A stretch of 64,000 nucleotides of DNA from Atlantibacter sp032062175 (GTDB lineage Bacteria; Pseudomonadota; Gammaproteobacteria; Enterobacterales; Enterobacteriaceae): positions 1-64,000 of the forward strand of contig NZ_DAMBQK010000015.1 in the NCBI RefSeq assembly GCF_032062175.1, in the 5' to 3' direction. A model generated the notes under the pieces. It was not told the DNA's origin. It was given only the letters and a program-made list of their open reading frames with translations, and searched no databases. This document shows, one piece after another, positions 35,482 to 44,229 of the stretch (positions are counted from its first letter, which is position 1; every line of letters starts with the position of its first letter). Position numbers and translations under genes: made by a program.

Positions 35482-35781
35482 GACGGGATCCTGGTGCAAA
35501 AAAACCGCCGTAGGGTACAGGAAACCACTTTTTTTAGCATTAACTAAAACCGGCATACGCTGGTGAAGTGGGATTTTTGTTATTTATTCTCTTTAATTAT
35601 TTTATTAATCAAAGCCTTATTTAATCTGTTTTATCGCTAATATGTACCTGTAAAAACGGTTAGTCATTTTGGTTATTTGATATTTCAACCGCTTATTTAA
35701 TAGATATCATGTCGCCCGGTAACCTTACATTCTGTTCTGTTTTTATAACGAAGACAGCTTTAATACTGGACATAACGACGC
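35482..35781. promoter_or_regulatory. AT-rich divergent control region of queD and cysJIH
   Basis: 300 bp without a credible gene. The right half contains GGTTATTTGATATTTCAACCGCTTA (near 35670-35695), which resembles the CysB-bound stretch upstream of E. coli cysJ, with T-rich flanks and no good -35. This is consistent with an activator-dependent promoter. Exact CysB sites cannot be fixed by eye because the consensus is loose. The left end, next to queD, is a T-rich leader. Confidence 0.5.
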
Positions 35782-37584
35782 ATGACGACTCAGGCCCCTC
35801 CGAACGCTTTGCTCCCGCTGAGCCCGGAACAACTGGCGCGCCTTCAGGCGGCCACTACGGACTTTTCCCCCACACAGCTGGCATGGGTTTCCGGCTATTT
35901 CTGGGGCGTGATTAATCAACAGAACGCAGCACCGGGTGCGGTAGTGCAAAACGCGCCAGAAGCCGCAGCCATTACGCTCATCTCTGCGTCGCAAACCGGC
36001 AACGCGCGCCGCGTGGCAGAAGCGCTGCGTGACGATCTGCTGGCTGCGAAGCTGAATGTGACGCTGGTAAACGCGGGCGACTATAAATTTAAGCAAATCG
36101 CCCAGGAAAAATTGCTGATCGTCGTGACGTCTACCCAGGGCGAGGGCGAACCGCCGGAAGAAGCGGTCGCATTGCACAAGTTCCTGTTCTCTAAAAAAGC
36201 GCCAAAGCTGGATAACACCGCGTTTGCCGTGTTCGGCCTGGGCGACAGTTCTTACGAATTTTTCTGCCAGTCCGGTAAAGACTTCGACAGCAAACTGGCG
36301 GAGCTGGGCGCAGAGCGCTTACTGGATCGCGTTGACACCGACGTTGAATTCCAGCCAGCCGCCCAGGCGTGGCGCGAGCGCATCGTCGAGGTGCTGAAAT
36401 CCCGTGCGCCTGCCTCAACGGGCGCTGTGCCGCAAACGGCAATAGGCGCGGTGAATGATATAACCAGCACGCCGTACACCAAAGACGTGCCGCTGACCGC
36501 CAGCCTGGCGGTAAACCAGAAAATCACCGGGCGTGATTCTGAGAAAGACGTGCGTCATCTGGAAATCGACTTAGGCGATTCCGGCTTGCGTTACCAGCCG
36601 GGCGATGCGCTGGGCGTGTGGTATCAGAACGATCCGGAGTTGGTCGACGAACTGGTAGGCCTTCTGTGGCTGAAAGGGGATGAACCCGTTGAGATCGACG
36701 GCAAAACGCTGCCGCTGCGTGAAGCCCTGCAGTGGCATTTCGAGCTGACCGTTAACACCGCCAATATCGTTGAGAACTACGCCACGCTGACCCGCGCCGA
36801 AACCCTGCAGGATCTGATGGGCGATAAAAACAAATTACAGCATTACGCCAGCATCACCCCGATTGTCGATATGGTGCGTTTCGCCCCGGCGCAACTGGAT
36901 GCTTCGCAACTTATCGGCCTGCTGCGCCCGCTGACGCCGCGTCTGTACTCTATCGCGTCTTCCCAGGCCGAAACGGAAAACGAAGTGCATATCACCGTTG
37001 GCGTGGTGCGCTACGACGTTGAAGGCCGCGCCCGCGCAGGCGGTGCCTCCAGCTTCCTGGCGGACCGCGTGGAAGAAGATGGCGAAGTCCGCGTGTTTAT
37101 CGAACATAACGATAACTTCCGCCTGCCGGCTAATCCAGAAACGCCGGTTATCATGATCGGGCCTGGCACCGGTATCGCGCCGTTCCGCGCCTTTATGCAG
37201 CAGCGTGCTGCCGAAGGGGCGGGCGGTAAAAACTGGCTGTTCTTCGGCAATCCGCACTTTACCGAAGACTTCCTGTACCAGGTTGAATGGCAGAGCTATG
37301 TGAAAGAGGGCCTGCTGACCCGTATCGATCTGGCCTGGTCGCGGGATCAAAAACAAAAAATATACGTACAAGACAAACTGCGCGAACAGGGCGCGGAATT
37401 GTGGCGCTGGATTAATGACGGTGCCCATATTTATGTCTGCGGCGACGCCAACCGTATGGCGAAAGACGTAGAAAAAACGTTACTGGACGTGATTGCCGAA
37501 TTTGGTGGCATGGATACCGAAGCGGCAGATGAATATTTAAGTGAGCTGCGCGTTGAGCGCCGTTATCAGCGAGATGTCTACTAA
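35782..37584 (+). CDS. cysJ: Sulfite reductase (NADPH) flavoprotein alpha subunit
   Basis: FAD/FMN subunit that passes electrons from NADPH to CysI. 600 residues: N-terminal flavodoxin domain (SASQTGNARRVAEAL, TSTQGEGEPPEEA), FAD-binding domain (RLYSIASS), and NADPH-binding domain (IGPGTGIAPFRAF and CGDANRMAKDVE), with the usual C-terminal tyrosine. The last base of its stop is also the first base of cysI (TAATG), so translation is coupled. Confidence 0.97.
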   Translation: MTTQAPPNALLPLSPEQLARLQAATTDFSPTQLAWVSGYFWGVINQQNAAPGAVVQNAPEAAAITLISASQTGNARRVAEALRDDLLAAKLNVTLVNAGDYKFKQIAQEKLLIVVTSTQGEGEPPEEAVALHKFLFSKKAPKLDNTAFAVFGLGDSSYEFFCQSGKDFDSKLAELGAERLLDRVDTDVEFQPAAQAWRERIVEVLKSRAPASTGAVPQTAIGAVNDITSTPYTKDVPLTASLAVNQKITGRDSEKDVRHLEIDLGDSGLRYQPGDALGVWYQNDPELVDELVGLLWLKGDEPVEIDGKTLPLREALQWHFELTVNTANIVENYATLTRAETLQDLMGDKNKLQHYASITPIVDMVRFAPAQLDASQLIGLLRPLTPRLYSIASSQAETENEVHITVGVVRYDVEGRARAGGASSFLADRVEEDGEVRVFIEHNDNFRLPANPETPVIMIGPGTGIAPFRAFMQQRAAEGAGGKNWLFFGNPHFTEDFLYQVEWQSYVKEGLLTRIDLAWSRDQKQKIYVQDKLREQGAELWRWINDGAHIYVCGDANRMAKDVEKTLLDVIAEFGGMDTEAADEYLSELRVERRYQRDVY

Positions 37585-39296
37585 TGAGCGAAAAACACCC
37601 TGGCCCACTGGTGGTCGAAGGCAAACTGTCTGACGCCGAGCGTATGAAGGTTGAAAGCAACTACCTGCGCGGCACCATTGCCGAAGATTTAAACGACGGC
37701 CTGACCGGCGGTTTTAAAGGCGACAACTTTCTGCTGATCCGCTTTCACGGCATGTATCAGCAGGACGATCGCGATATCCGCGCCGAGCGCGCCGCACAAA
37801 AGCTGGAGCCGCGTCATGCGATGCTGCTGCGCTGCCGCCTACCGGGTGGGATTATCACCACTAAACAGTGGCAGGCGATCGACAAGTTCGCACACGACAA
37901 CACGATTTACGGCAGTATCCGTCTGACCAACCGTCAAACCTTCCAGTTCCACGGCATTCTGAAGAAGAACGTCAAGCCAGTGCACCAGATGCTGCACTCG
38001 GTTGGGCTGGACGCGCTGGCGACCGCCAACGACATGAACCGTAACGTACTGTGTACTTCCAACCCGTACGAATCCGAGCTGCACGCCGAGGCGTACGAAT
38101 GGGCGAAAAAGATCTCCGAACATCTGCTGCCGCGTACCCGCGCTTATGCAGAGATCTGGCTCGACCAGGAAAAAGTAGCGACCACCGATGAAGAACCGAT
38201 CCTCGGCCAGACCTATCTGCCGCGTAAGTTCAAAACCACGGTAGTGATCCCGCCGCAGAACGATATCGATCTGCACGCAAACGACATGAACTTCGTGGCG
38301 ATTGCCGAGAACGGCAAGCTGGTCGGCTTTAACCTGCTGGTGGGCGGCGGCCTGTCCATTGAGCACGGTAACAAGAAAACCTATGCGCGCACCGCGAGCG
38401 AGTTTGGCTATCTGCCGATTGAGCATACGCTGGCGGTGGCGGAAGCCGTTGTTACCACCCAACGTGACTGGGGCAACCGTACCGATCGTAAAAACGCCAA
38501 AACTAAATACACCCTGGAACGCGTCGGCCTGGATACTTTTAAAGAAGAAGTGGAACGTCGCGCGGGTATTAAATTCGAACCGATCCGCCCGTATGAATTT
38601 ACCGGACGCGGCGATCGCATCGGCTGGGTAAAAGGCATCGACAATAAATGGCACCTGACGCTGTTTATCGAAAACGGCCGTATTCTGGATTATCCAGGCC
38701 GTCCGCTGAAAACCGGCCTGCTGGAGATCGCGAAGATCCATAAAGGCGAATTCCGTATTACCGCCAACCAGAACCTGATTATCGCTGGCGTGCCGGAGAG
38801 CCAGAAAGCGAAGATCGAGAAACTGGCGCGCAATCATGGGCTAATGGATGCGGTCACGCCGCAGCGTGAAAATTCCATGGCCTGCGTGTCGTTCCCGACC
38901 TGTCCGCTGGCGATGGCGGAAGCCGAACGTTTCCTGCCGTCTTTTACGGATAAAGTCGAAGCGGTACTGGAAAAGCATGGCATCGGCGATGAGCATATTG
39001 TGTTGCGCGTCACCGGTTGCCCGAACGGCTGTGGCCGCGCGATGCTGGCGGAGGTCGGGCTGGTAGGCAAAGCGCCGGGCCGTTACAACCTGCACCTGGG
39101 CGGTAACCGTATCGGCACGCGTATTCCGCGGATGTATAAAGAAAACATCACCGAGCCGGAAATTCTGGCATCGCTGGACGAACTGATTGGCCGTTGGGCC
39201 ACAGAGCGTGAAGATGGCGAAGGGTTTGGTGATTTCACCGTGCGTACCGGCATCATCCGCCCGGTCCTCGATCCGGCGCGTGATTTCTGGGAATAA
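37584..39296 (+). CDS. cysI: Sulfite reductase hemoprotein beta subunit
   Basis: Six-electron reduction of sulfite to sulfide at a siroheme-[4Fe-4S] centre. 570 residues, with the paired ferredoxin-like/siroheme domains. Cluster ligands are visible in CVSFPTCPLAM and the CPNGCGRA motif. Siroheme supply may come from the CysG encoded 2.5 kb downstream. Middle gene of cysJIH. Confidence 0.98.
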   Translation: MSEKHPGPLVVEGKLSDAERMKVESNYLRGTIAEDLNDGLTGGFKGDNFLLIRFHGMYQQDDRDIRAERAAQKLEPRHAMLLRCRLPGGIITTKQWQAIDKFAHDNTIYGSIRLTNRQTFQFHGILKKNVKPVHQMLHSVGLDALATANDMNRNVLCTSNPYESELHAEAYEWAKKISEHLLPRTRAYAEIWLDQEKVATTDEEPILGQTYLPRKFKTTVVIPPQNDIDLHANDMNFVAIAENGKLVGFNLLVGGGLSIEHGNKKTYARTASEFGYLPIEHTLAVAEAVVTTQRDWGNRTDRKNAKTKYTLERVGLDTFKEEVERRAGIKFEPIRPYEFTGRGDRIGWVKGIDNKWHLTLFIENGRILDYPGRPLKTGLLEIAKIHKGEFRITANQNLIIAGVPESQKAKIEKLARNHGLMDAVTPQRENSMACVSFPTCPLAMAEAERFLPSFTDKVEAVLEKHGIGDEHIVLRVTGCPNGCGRAMLAEVGLVGKAPGRYNLHLGGNRIGTRIPRMYKENITEPEILASLDELIGRWATEREDGEGFGDFTVRTGIIRPVLDPARDFWE

Positions 39297-39328
39297 CCGG
39301 CCACGGCGGCACAACTAAAGAGGTCATT

Positions 39329-40063
39329 ATGTCCAATTTGGATCTACAGGCGCTGAATGAATTACCGAAAGTGGATCGGATTCTGGCGCTGGCGGAAACC
39401 AACGCCCAACTGGAAAAGCTGAGCGCCGAAGAGCGTGTCGCCTGGTCGCTGGAAAACCTGCCGGGCGAGGTGGTGCTGTCGTCCAGCTTTGGTATCCAGG
39501 CGGCGGTGAGCCTGCATTTAATCACCCAGCAGCGCCCGGATATTCCGGTGATCCTGACGGATACCGGCTATCTGTTCCCGGAAACCTATCAGTTTATCGA
39601 CGAGCTTACGGAGAAGCTGAAGCTGAATCTGAAGGTTTATCGTGCGGAGCAAAGCCCGGCCTGGCAGGAAGCGCGTTACGGCAAGCTGTGGGAGCAGGGC
39701 GTGGAAGGCATTGAGAAATACAATGACATCAACAAAGTGGAGCCAATGAACCGGGCATTGAGCGAGCTGAACGCCAAAACCTGGTTTGCCGGCCTGCGCC
39801 GCGAGCAGTCCGGTAGCCGTGCTAACTTGCCGGTGCTGGCGATTAGCCGGGGCATCTTTAAAGTGCTGCCGATCATCGACTGGGATAACCGCACGGTGTA
39901 CCAGTACCTGCAAAAACACGGGCTGAAATACCATCCGCTGTGGGATCAGGGTTATTTGTCGGTGGGAGATACTCACACCACCCGCAAATGGGAACCGGGT
40001 ATGGCGGAGGAAGAAACCCGCTTCTTCGGCCTGAAGCGCGAATGCGGACTGCACGAAGGTTAA
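39329..40063 (+). CDS. cysH: Phosphoadenosine phosphosulfate reductase
   Basis: Reduces PAPS to sulfite with thioredoxin or glutaredoxin. 244 residues with the adenine-nucleotide alpha-hydrolase fold: PP-loop-like SSSFGIQAAVSLH near residue 50, and the single catalytic cysteine in the C-terminal KRECGLHEG. It lacks the extra CC...CxxC cluster motif of APS reductases, so it is the PAPS type. Last gene of cysJIH, ended by a terminator. Confidence 0.97.
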   Translation: MSNLDLQALNELPKVDRILALAETNAQLEKLSAEERVAWSLENLPGEVVLSSSFGIQAAVSLHLITQQRPDIPVILTDTGYLFPETYQFIDELTEKLKLNLKVYRAEQSPAWQEARYGKLWEQGVEGIEKYNDINKVEPMNRALSELNAKTWFAGLRREQSGSRANLPVLAISRGIFKVLPIIDWDNRTVYQYLQKHGLKYHPLWDQGYLSVGDTHTTRKWEPGMAEEETRFFGLKRECGLHEG

Positions 40064-40082
40064 ATTTCGGAAACTATTCAAT

Positions 40083-40112
40083 GCCTCCGCCATCATGCCG
40101 GGGGCTTTTTTT
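40083..40112 (+). terminator. cysJIH terminator
   Basis: GCCTCCG/CGGGGGC stem (one G-T pair) with a 9-nt loop, followed by seven T residues, about 20 bp after cysH. Confidence 0.82.
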
Positions 40113-40171
40113 ATCTTGCGAGCCGTCTTCCGTAACGGAGCGAGAAATACAGACAAAGATGGGATCGGGAA

Positions 40172-40177
40172 TAAAAT
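40172..40177 (+). promoter_or_regulatory. hok mRNA promoter (-10)
   Basis: TAAAAT at 40172-40177 would start an mRNA at about 40183. There the sequence GCGGGTGCTTGAGGCTGTCTG resembles the conserved 5' end of plasmid R1 hok mRNA. That 5' end folds back on the mRNA 3' end to hold translation off until processing. The -35 region is weak. Confidence 0.55.
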
Positions 40178-40232
40178 TGCGGCGGGTGCTTGAGGCTGTC
40201 TGGCTTTGAGCATTTGCAGGGTTCAGATAGTT

Positions 40233-40284
40233 AAAAGCCCCAGGAGATATTTCTATCAACCTGAGGCTACCAACCAAACCAGCA
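40233..40284 (-). ncRNA. sok: Sok-type antisense RNA
   Basis: On the minus strand a TTGCCT -35 (40314-40319) and TAACAT -10 (40291-40296), 17 bp apart, would start an RNA near 40284. It ends at the stem AGCCTCAGG/CCTGGGGCT followed by TTTT (40233-40236), giving about 52 nt. The RNA is complementary to the leader upstream of hok and mok. As in R1 sok, the antisense -10 overlaps the mok start codon. E. coli K-12 carries a relic (sokX) near cysH. Confidence 0.82.
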
Positions 40285-40290
40285 ATTTGG

Positions 40291-40389
40291 ATGTTAGTCT
40301 CTTCTTTATCTGGAGGCAAGACATGCTGTCAAAGTACGCTCTTGTGGCAATCATTGCGCTGTGTATCACCGCGCTGGGGTTCACGTTGA
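40291..40389 (+). CDS. mok: Mok-type leader peptide overlapping hok
   Basis: A 32-codon frame starting at ATG 40291 and running through the hok ribosome site and into hok in a different frame (product begins MLVSSLSGGKTCC). In hok/sok loci, translation of mok opens the hok ribosome site, and Sok RNA represses hok indirectly by blocking mok. The position relative to the Sok promoter is the same as in R1. The peptide itself need not have a function. Called from locus architecture, not from peptide similarity. Confidence 0.6.
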   Translation: MLVSSLSGGKTCCQSTLLWQSLRCVSPRWGSR

Positions 40390-40475
40390 TGGTGCGCGAC
40401 TCGCTATGCGAGCTGCGCATTAAAGAGCGTGGTATGGAATTCAGCGCTGTTCTCGCTTACGAACCGAAGAAGTAG
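40323..40475 (+). CDS. hok: Hok/Gef-family small membrane toxin
   Basis: A 50-residue type I toxin: one transmembrane helix (YALVAIIALCITALGFTLMV), then the Hok signature DSLCELRIKERGMEFSAVLAYEPKK with the conserved Cys and Glu and the Ala-Tyr-Glu near the C-terminus. It is closest to HokE-type sequences by memory. Expression would depolarise the inner membrane. Ribosome site CTGGAGG. The frame is intact and all parts of the control region are present (promoter, mok, Sok). The locus lies between cysH and iap, where E. coli strains carry hokX/sokX. Confidence 0.93.
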   Translation: MLSKYALVAIIALCITALGFTLMVRDSLCELRIKERGMEFSAVLAYEPKK

Positions 40476-40480
40476 CTGAA

Positions 40481-40500
40481 ACGCGGGGGCAACCCCGCGT
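40481..40500 (+). terminator. 3' hairpin of hok mRNA
   Basis: ACGCGGGG/CCCCGCGT, an 8-bp stem with a 4-nt loop, directly after the hok stop. There is no T-run. In hok mRNAs the 3' end takes part in fold-back inhibition, so this may be a processing or stability structure as well as a transcript end. Confidence 0.55.
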
Positions 40501-40536
40501 ATCGAAGGGTGAAGGTTTGGCCTCATGCACCCATTT

Positions 40537-41592
40537 TTACGTTTTGCCTGCTTTCGCCAGTTCTTTCACCAGCGGCAGCATAATCCGCATCACATCGCGG
40601 CTGCGTTTTTCAATTCTGCCAGGCAGGGCGCGATCGATATACTGCTGGTTATCCAGTTGGGCATTATGCCAGCTGGTGCCCGCAGGGAACTGCGCGCTCT
40701 TCGCCCGCTGTTGATAGCCGTCTTTCCGGCCTAACGACCAGTTGGTCGCTTCCACGGATAACACCGGAATTCCGGCCTTATCAAACACTTCTGCATCGTT
40801 GCAGCAGCCTGTGCCTTTTGGATAATGGTCATTAAGCCCAGGATTGGTGCTGGCGGCGATATGATTACTGCGCGCAATGGCCAGCGCCCGATCGCGAGTT
40901 AGCTTTCGCACCGCCGTCGGCGTGGATTGCCCGCTGTTGAAATAGAGTTTGTCCCCGACAATCAAATTATCCAGATTGATCACCAGCAGGGTGTTTTTCC
41001 GCTCCTGGGCGCTCATTCGTTTAAGGATATTTTCCGCGCCCAGTTTGCCTTCTTCTTCAGCACTGGTGGCGATAAAACGAATGCCGTACTGGGTTGGCGT
41101 GTCTTTCAGTTTTTCTGCCAGTTCCAGCATCACCCCAAGCCCGGCGGCGTTATCGTCGATGCCCTGTAACGTCAGGCCCCCCAGATTGGTGTCGATATCC
41201 GCATCGCTTTGCGGCGCGTAGGTATCAAGGTGCGCCATGATGATGATTTGCTGGGGCAGTTTGCCTTCATGGGCGGCAATAACGCTGGATCCCGTGACGT
41301 TCTGCCAGTTGGTCAGCTTATTGGCGCGGGTAAAAACGTAGCGGGTATTAAAGGTGCGGATGTCGCTTTGATATCCCCATTGAGCGAACTGCTGGCGGAT
41401 ATAGTCTGCGGAGAGCATTTCGGCAGGTGTGCCGGTCATGCGGCCAGGAAAATAGGTGGCAATATGGCGAGCCTGGGCGCTGGCGGTTTCACCGGGCACG
41501 GCGGCCTGGGCAAACACCGGAAAAAGAGCACCAACACTGAGCGCCAGACCGATTGCACACTCGATCGCACCACGGCGCAATGCGGGAAACAT
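40537..41592 (-). CDS. iap: Alkaline phosphatase isozyme conversion aminopeptidase
   Basis: An M28-family metalloaminopeptidase that removes the N-terminal arginine from periplasmic alkaline phosphatase subunits. 351 residues with a cleavable signal peptide (ending near VFAQAA). Zinc-ligand segments are MAHLDTYAP, GIDDNAAGLGVMLE and ATSAEEEGKLGA. Monocistronic, converging with hok. In E. coli the type I-E CRISPR locus is next to iap; none is present here. Confidence 0.95.
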   Translation of the reverse strand: MFPALRRGAIECAIGLALSVGALFPVFAQAAVPGETASAQARHIATYFPGRMTGTPAEMLSADYIRQQFAQWGYQSDIRTFNTRYVFTRANKLTNWQNVTGSSVIAAHEGKLPQQIIIMAHLDTYAPQSDADIDTNLGGLTLQGIDDNAAGLGVMLELAEKLKDTPTQYGIRFIATSAEEEGKLGAENILKRMSAQERKNTLLVINLDNLIVGDKLYFNSGQSTPTAVRKLTRDRALAIARSNHIAASTNPGLNDHYPKGTGCCNDAEVFDKAGIPVLSVEATNWSLGRKDGYQQRAKSAQFPAGTSWHNAQLDNQQYIDRALPGRIEKRSRDVMRIMLPLVKELAKAGKT

Positions 41593-41770
41593 AGATAATC
41601 CTTAATCATGAAAACGCGGAAAAATTTTTTCGCCTAGTATGAAACTGTGATGTACGTTACACAATTTCATTTGCTCTGAAACCCCCGAAAAATCACGCCT
41701 TAAGCACTTTTTGAACTTTGCTTTGCCAGTGGCTTATTCCTTTGTGGAACTACTCATGCCAATTGGTAAT

Positions 41771-41799
41771 TTCATTCGTTTTAAGGTGCCCCCTATAGT
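41771..41799 (+). promoter_or_regulatory. Candidate promoter of cysG-cysDNC
   Basis: TTCATT (41771-41776) and TATAGT (41794-41799) are separated by 17 bp, about 28 bp upstream of the proposed cysG start. The poor -35 fits a CysB-activated promoter. Upstream, TTGCTTTGCCAGTGGCTTATTCC may be part of the activator site. iap is divergent across this 241-bp gap. Confidence 0.5.
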
Positions 41800-41833
41800 C
41801 GCTTCTGGATTCTGATGTTGAGTGAGCCAGCGA

Positions 41834-43249
41834 GTGGACTATCTTCCCCTGTTTGCAGACCTGAAAGCGCGCCCGGTGTTAGTCGTCGGCGGCGGCGAAA
41901 TCGCGGTGCGTAAAATTAGCTTGCTGCGCCGGGCCGGCGCGGTGGTGCGCGTGGTTGCCAAAAAGCTGGCGGCAGAGCTACAGCGTGACGTTGATGCCGG
42001 TCATGTTGAATGGCTGGCCGCTGAGTTTGACGAGCAGCAGCTCGACAACGTTTTTCTGGTCATTGCCGCGACCAACAACCGCGAACTCAATCGCCAGGTG
42101 TTTGATGCGGCTAATGCGCGCCACCGGCTGGTCAACGTGGTGGACGATCAGCCGCTGTGCTCATTTATTTTCCCTTCGATTGTCGATCGGTCGCCGTTAG
42201 TGGTGGCGGTCTCTTCCGGTGGCAATGCGCCAGTGTTAGCGCGTTTGCTGCGTGAAAAGCTGGAGTCGCTGCTGCCGCAAAGCCTTGGACGTATGGCGAC
42301 GGTGGCGGGCAGTTTCCGCGAGCGCATTAAAGGCGCGCTAACCACCACCGATGCGCGGCGGCGTTTCTGGGAGCAGGCGTTTCGCGGCCGCTTCGCCAGC
42401 CTGATGGCGGCGGGTAACGAACGTGCGGCGATTGAAACCCTGGAAGCCACGCTGGCAAACCCGCAGCAGCAACCCGGAGAAATCATTCTGGTGGGCGCGG
42501 GGCCGGGCGATGCCGGACTGCTGACGCTACGCGGCTTGCAGGTGCTTCAGCAGGCGGACGTGGTGCTGTATGACCATCTGGTCAGCGACGATGTGCTTGA
42601 ACTGGTACGCCGCGATGCCGATCGCATTTGCGTGGGCAAACGCGCGGGAGAGCATGCCGTTCCTCAGCATGAAACCAACCAGATGCTGGTGGATTTGGCG
42701 CGTGAAGGCAAAACCGTGGTGCGCCTGAAAGGCGGCGACCCGTTTATTTTTGGCCGCGGCGGCGAAGAGTTGCAGGCGGCCCAACAGGCTGGGGTGGCGT
42801 TCCAGGTGGTTCCGGGGATCACTGCCGCCGCGGGTGCGACGGCTTACGCAGGCATTCCGTTGACCCATCGCGAGCATGCCCAGAGCGTGACTTTTGTGAC
42901 CGGTCATTACAAACCGGACAGCCAGCCGTTCGACTGGGCGCATCTGGCCCAAGGCCGTCAAACGCTCGCGATCTACATGGGCACCATGAAGGCCGCGCAA
43001 ATCAGTGAACAGCTTATACAACATGGCCGCGCTGCCGACACGCCGGTGGCGGTCATCAGCCGCGGCACCCGGAAAGACCAGCAGGTACTGACCGGCACAT
43101 TACAACAACTCGATGACCTGGCGAAACGCTCGCCGATGCCCGCTTTACTGGTGATTGGCGAAGTGGTGGCGCTCAGTGAGCAATTAGCCTGGTTTCAACC
43201 GACCACTCAGGCAGAGGGCGATTCCTCTTCCGTAGTGACTTTGGCTTAG
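41834..43249 (+). CDS. cysG: Siroheme synthase CysG, copy in the cysDNC operon
   Basis: Trifunctional enzyme making siroheme from uroporphyrinogen III. The N-terminal precorrin-2 dehydrogenase/ferrochelatase (NAD site VVGGGEIAVRKISLL, and SSGGNAPVLARLLREKLE with the conserved Ser) is followed by the C-terminal methyltransferase (LVGAGPGDAGLLTLRG, RLKGGDPFIFGRGGEE). E. coli has its cysG beside nirBDC; this copy, 60 bp before cysD, matches the second CysG of Klebsiella/Enterobacter-type genomes. A GTG at 41834 aligns with the family N-terminus (471 aa); an in-frame GTG at 41822 would add four residues. Confidence 0.93.
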   Translation: MDYLPLFADLKARPVLVVGGGEIAVRKISLLRRAGAVVRVVAKKLAAELQRDVDAGHVEWLAAEFDEQQLDNVFLVIAATNNRELNRQVFDAANARHRLVNVVDDQPLCSFIFPSIVDRSPLVVAVSSGGNAPVLARLLREKLESLLPQSLGRMATVAGSFRERIKGALTTTDARRRFWEQAFRGRFASLMAAGNERAAIETLEATLANPQQQPGEIILVGAGPGDAGLLTLRGLQVLQQADVVLYDHLVSDDVLELVRRDADRICVGKRAGEHAVPQHETNQMLVDLAREGKTVVRLKGGDPFIFGRGGEELQAAQQAGVAFQVVPGITAAAGATAYAGIPLTHREHAQSVTFVTGHYKPDSQPFDWAHLAQGRQTLAIYMGTMKAAQISEQLIQHGRAADTPVAVISRGTRKDQQVLTGTLQQLDDLAKRSPMPALLVIGEVVALSEQLAWFQPTTQAEGDSSSVVTLA

Positions 43250-43309
43250 GTACTGGTGCGACAGGCCGTCATACAACGCCTGCGGTGTCAGGCCTTATAA
43301 GGAAAGGTT

Positions 43310-44218
43310 ATGGATCAAAAACGACTCACTCACCTGCGACAACTGGAGGCGGAAAGCATCCATATCATTCGTGAAGTTGCCGCAGAATTCGCGAATCCGG
43401 TGATGATGTACTCAATCGGCAAAGACTCCAGCGTGATGCTGCACCTGGCGCGTAAAGCGTTCTATCCGGGTACGCTGCCTTTCCCGCTACTGCATGTTGA
43501 TACCGGCTGGAAATTCCGCGAGATGTACGAGTTCCGTGACCGTACCGCTAAAGCCTATGGCTGCGAACTGCTGGTGCACAAAAATCCGGAAGGCGTGGCG
43601 ATGGGCATTAACCCGTTCGTCCACGGTAGCGCCAAACATACCGACATCATGAAAACCGAGGGCCTGAAGCAGGCGCTGAATAAATACGGTTTTGATGCAG
43701 CCTTTGGCGGCGCGCGCCGCGATGAAGAGAAATCCCGCGCTAAAGAGCGTATTTACTCGTTCCGCGATCGCTTCCACCGCTGGGACCCGAAAAACCAGCG
43801 CCCGGAATTGTGGCACAACTACAACGGCCAGATTAACAAGGGCGAAAGCATCCGCGTATTCCCGCTGTCTAACTGGACCGAGCTGGATATCTGGCAATAC
43901 ATCTACCTTGAAAATATCGACATTGTCCCGCTGTACCTGGCCGCTGAGCGCCCGGTGCTGGAGCGCGACGGCATGCTGATGATGATCGACGACGACCGTA
44001 TCGATCTTCAGCCTGGCGAAGTGATCGAAAAACGGATGGTGCGCTTCCGTACCCTGGGCTGCTGGCCTCTGACCGGCGCGGTGGAATCCGATGCGCAAAC
44101 GCTGCCGGAAATCATCGAAGAAATGCTGGTTTCCACCACCAGCGAACGGCAGGGCCGCATGATTGACCGCGATCAGGCAGGCTCTATGGAGCTTAAAAAA
44201 CGTCAGGGTTATTTCTAA
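43310..44218 (+). CDS. cysD: Sulfate adenylyltransferase subunit 2
   Basis: Catalytic subunit forming APS from ATP and sulfate, driven by GTP hydrolysis in CysN. 302 residues with the PP-loop SIGKDSSVMLHLARKAF and FGGARRDEEKSRAKER. AAGGAAAGG ribosome site. Second gene of cysG-D-N-C; cysN follows after 11 bp. Confidence 0.98.
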   Translation: MDQKRLTHLRQLEAESIHIIREVAAEFANPVMMYSIGKDSSVMLHLARKAFYPGTLPFPLLHVDTGWKFREMYEFRDRTAKAYGCELLVHKNPEGVAMGINPFVHGSAKHTDIMKTEGLKQALNKYGFDAAFGGARRDEEKSRAKERIYSFRDRFHRWDPKNQRPELWHNYNGQINKGESIRVFPLSNWTELDIWQYIYLENIDIVPLYLAAERPVLERDGMLMMIDDDRIDLQPGEVIEKRMVRFRTLGCWPLTGAVESDAQTLPEIIEEMLVSTTSERQGRMIDRDQAGSMELKKRQGYF

Positions 44219-44229
44219 GGAGCCGGCGA

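Noticed and set aside
35482..35556. A 25-residue N-terminal extension of QueD
   Set aside because: The frame is open, but family homology and the ribosome site place the start at 35481; the extension has no match to QueD proteins.
40206..40475. An 89-residue frame in phase with and extending hok upstream
   Set aside because: It would start at a TTG inside the hok mRNA leader and read through the Sok target; homology begins at the ATG at 40323 with its own CTGGAGG site.
40200..41833. CRISPR array or cas genes near iap
   Set aside because: No direct repeats with regular spacing and no cas-like frame were found on reading both flanks.
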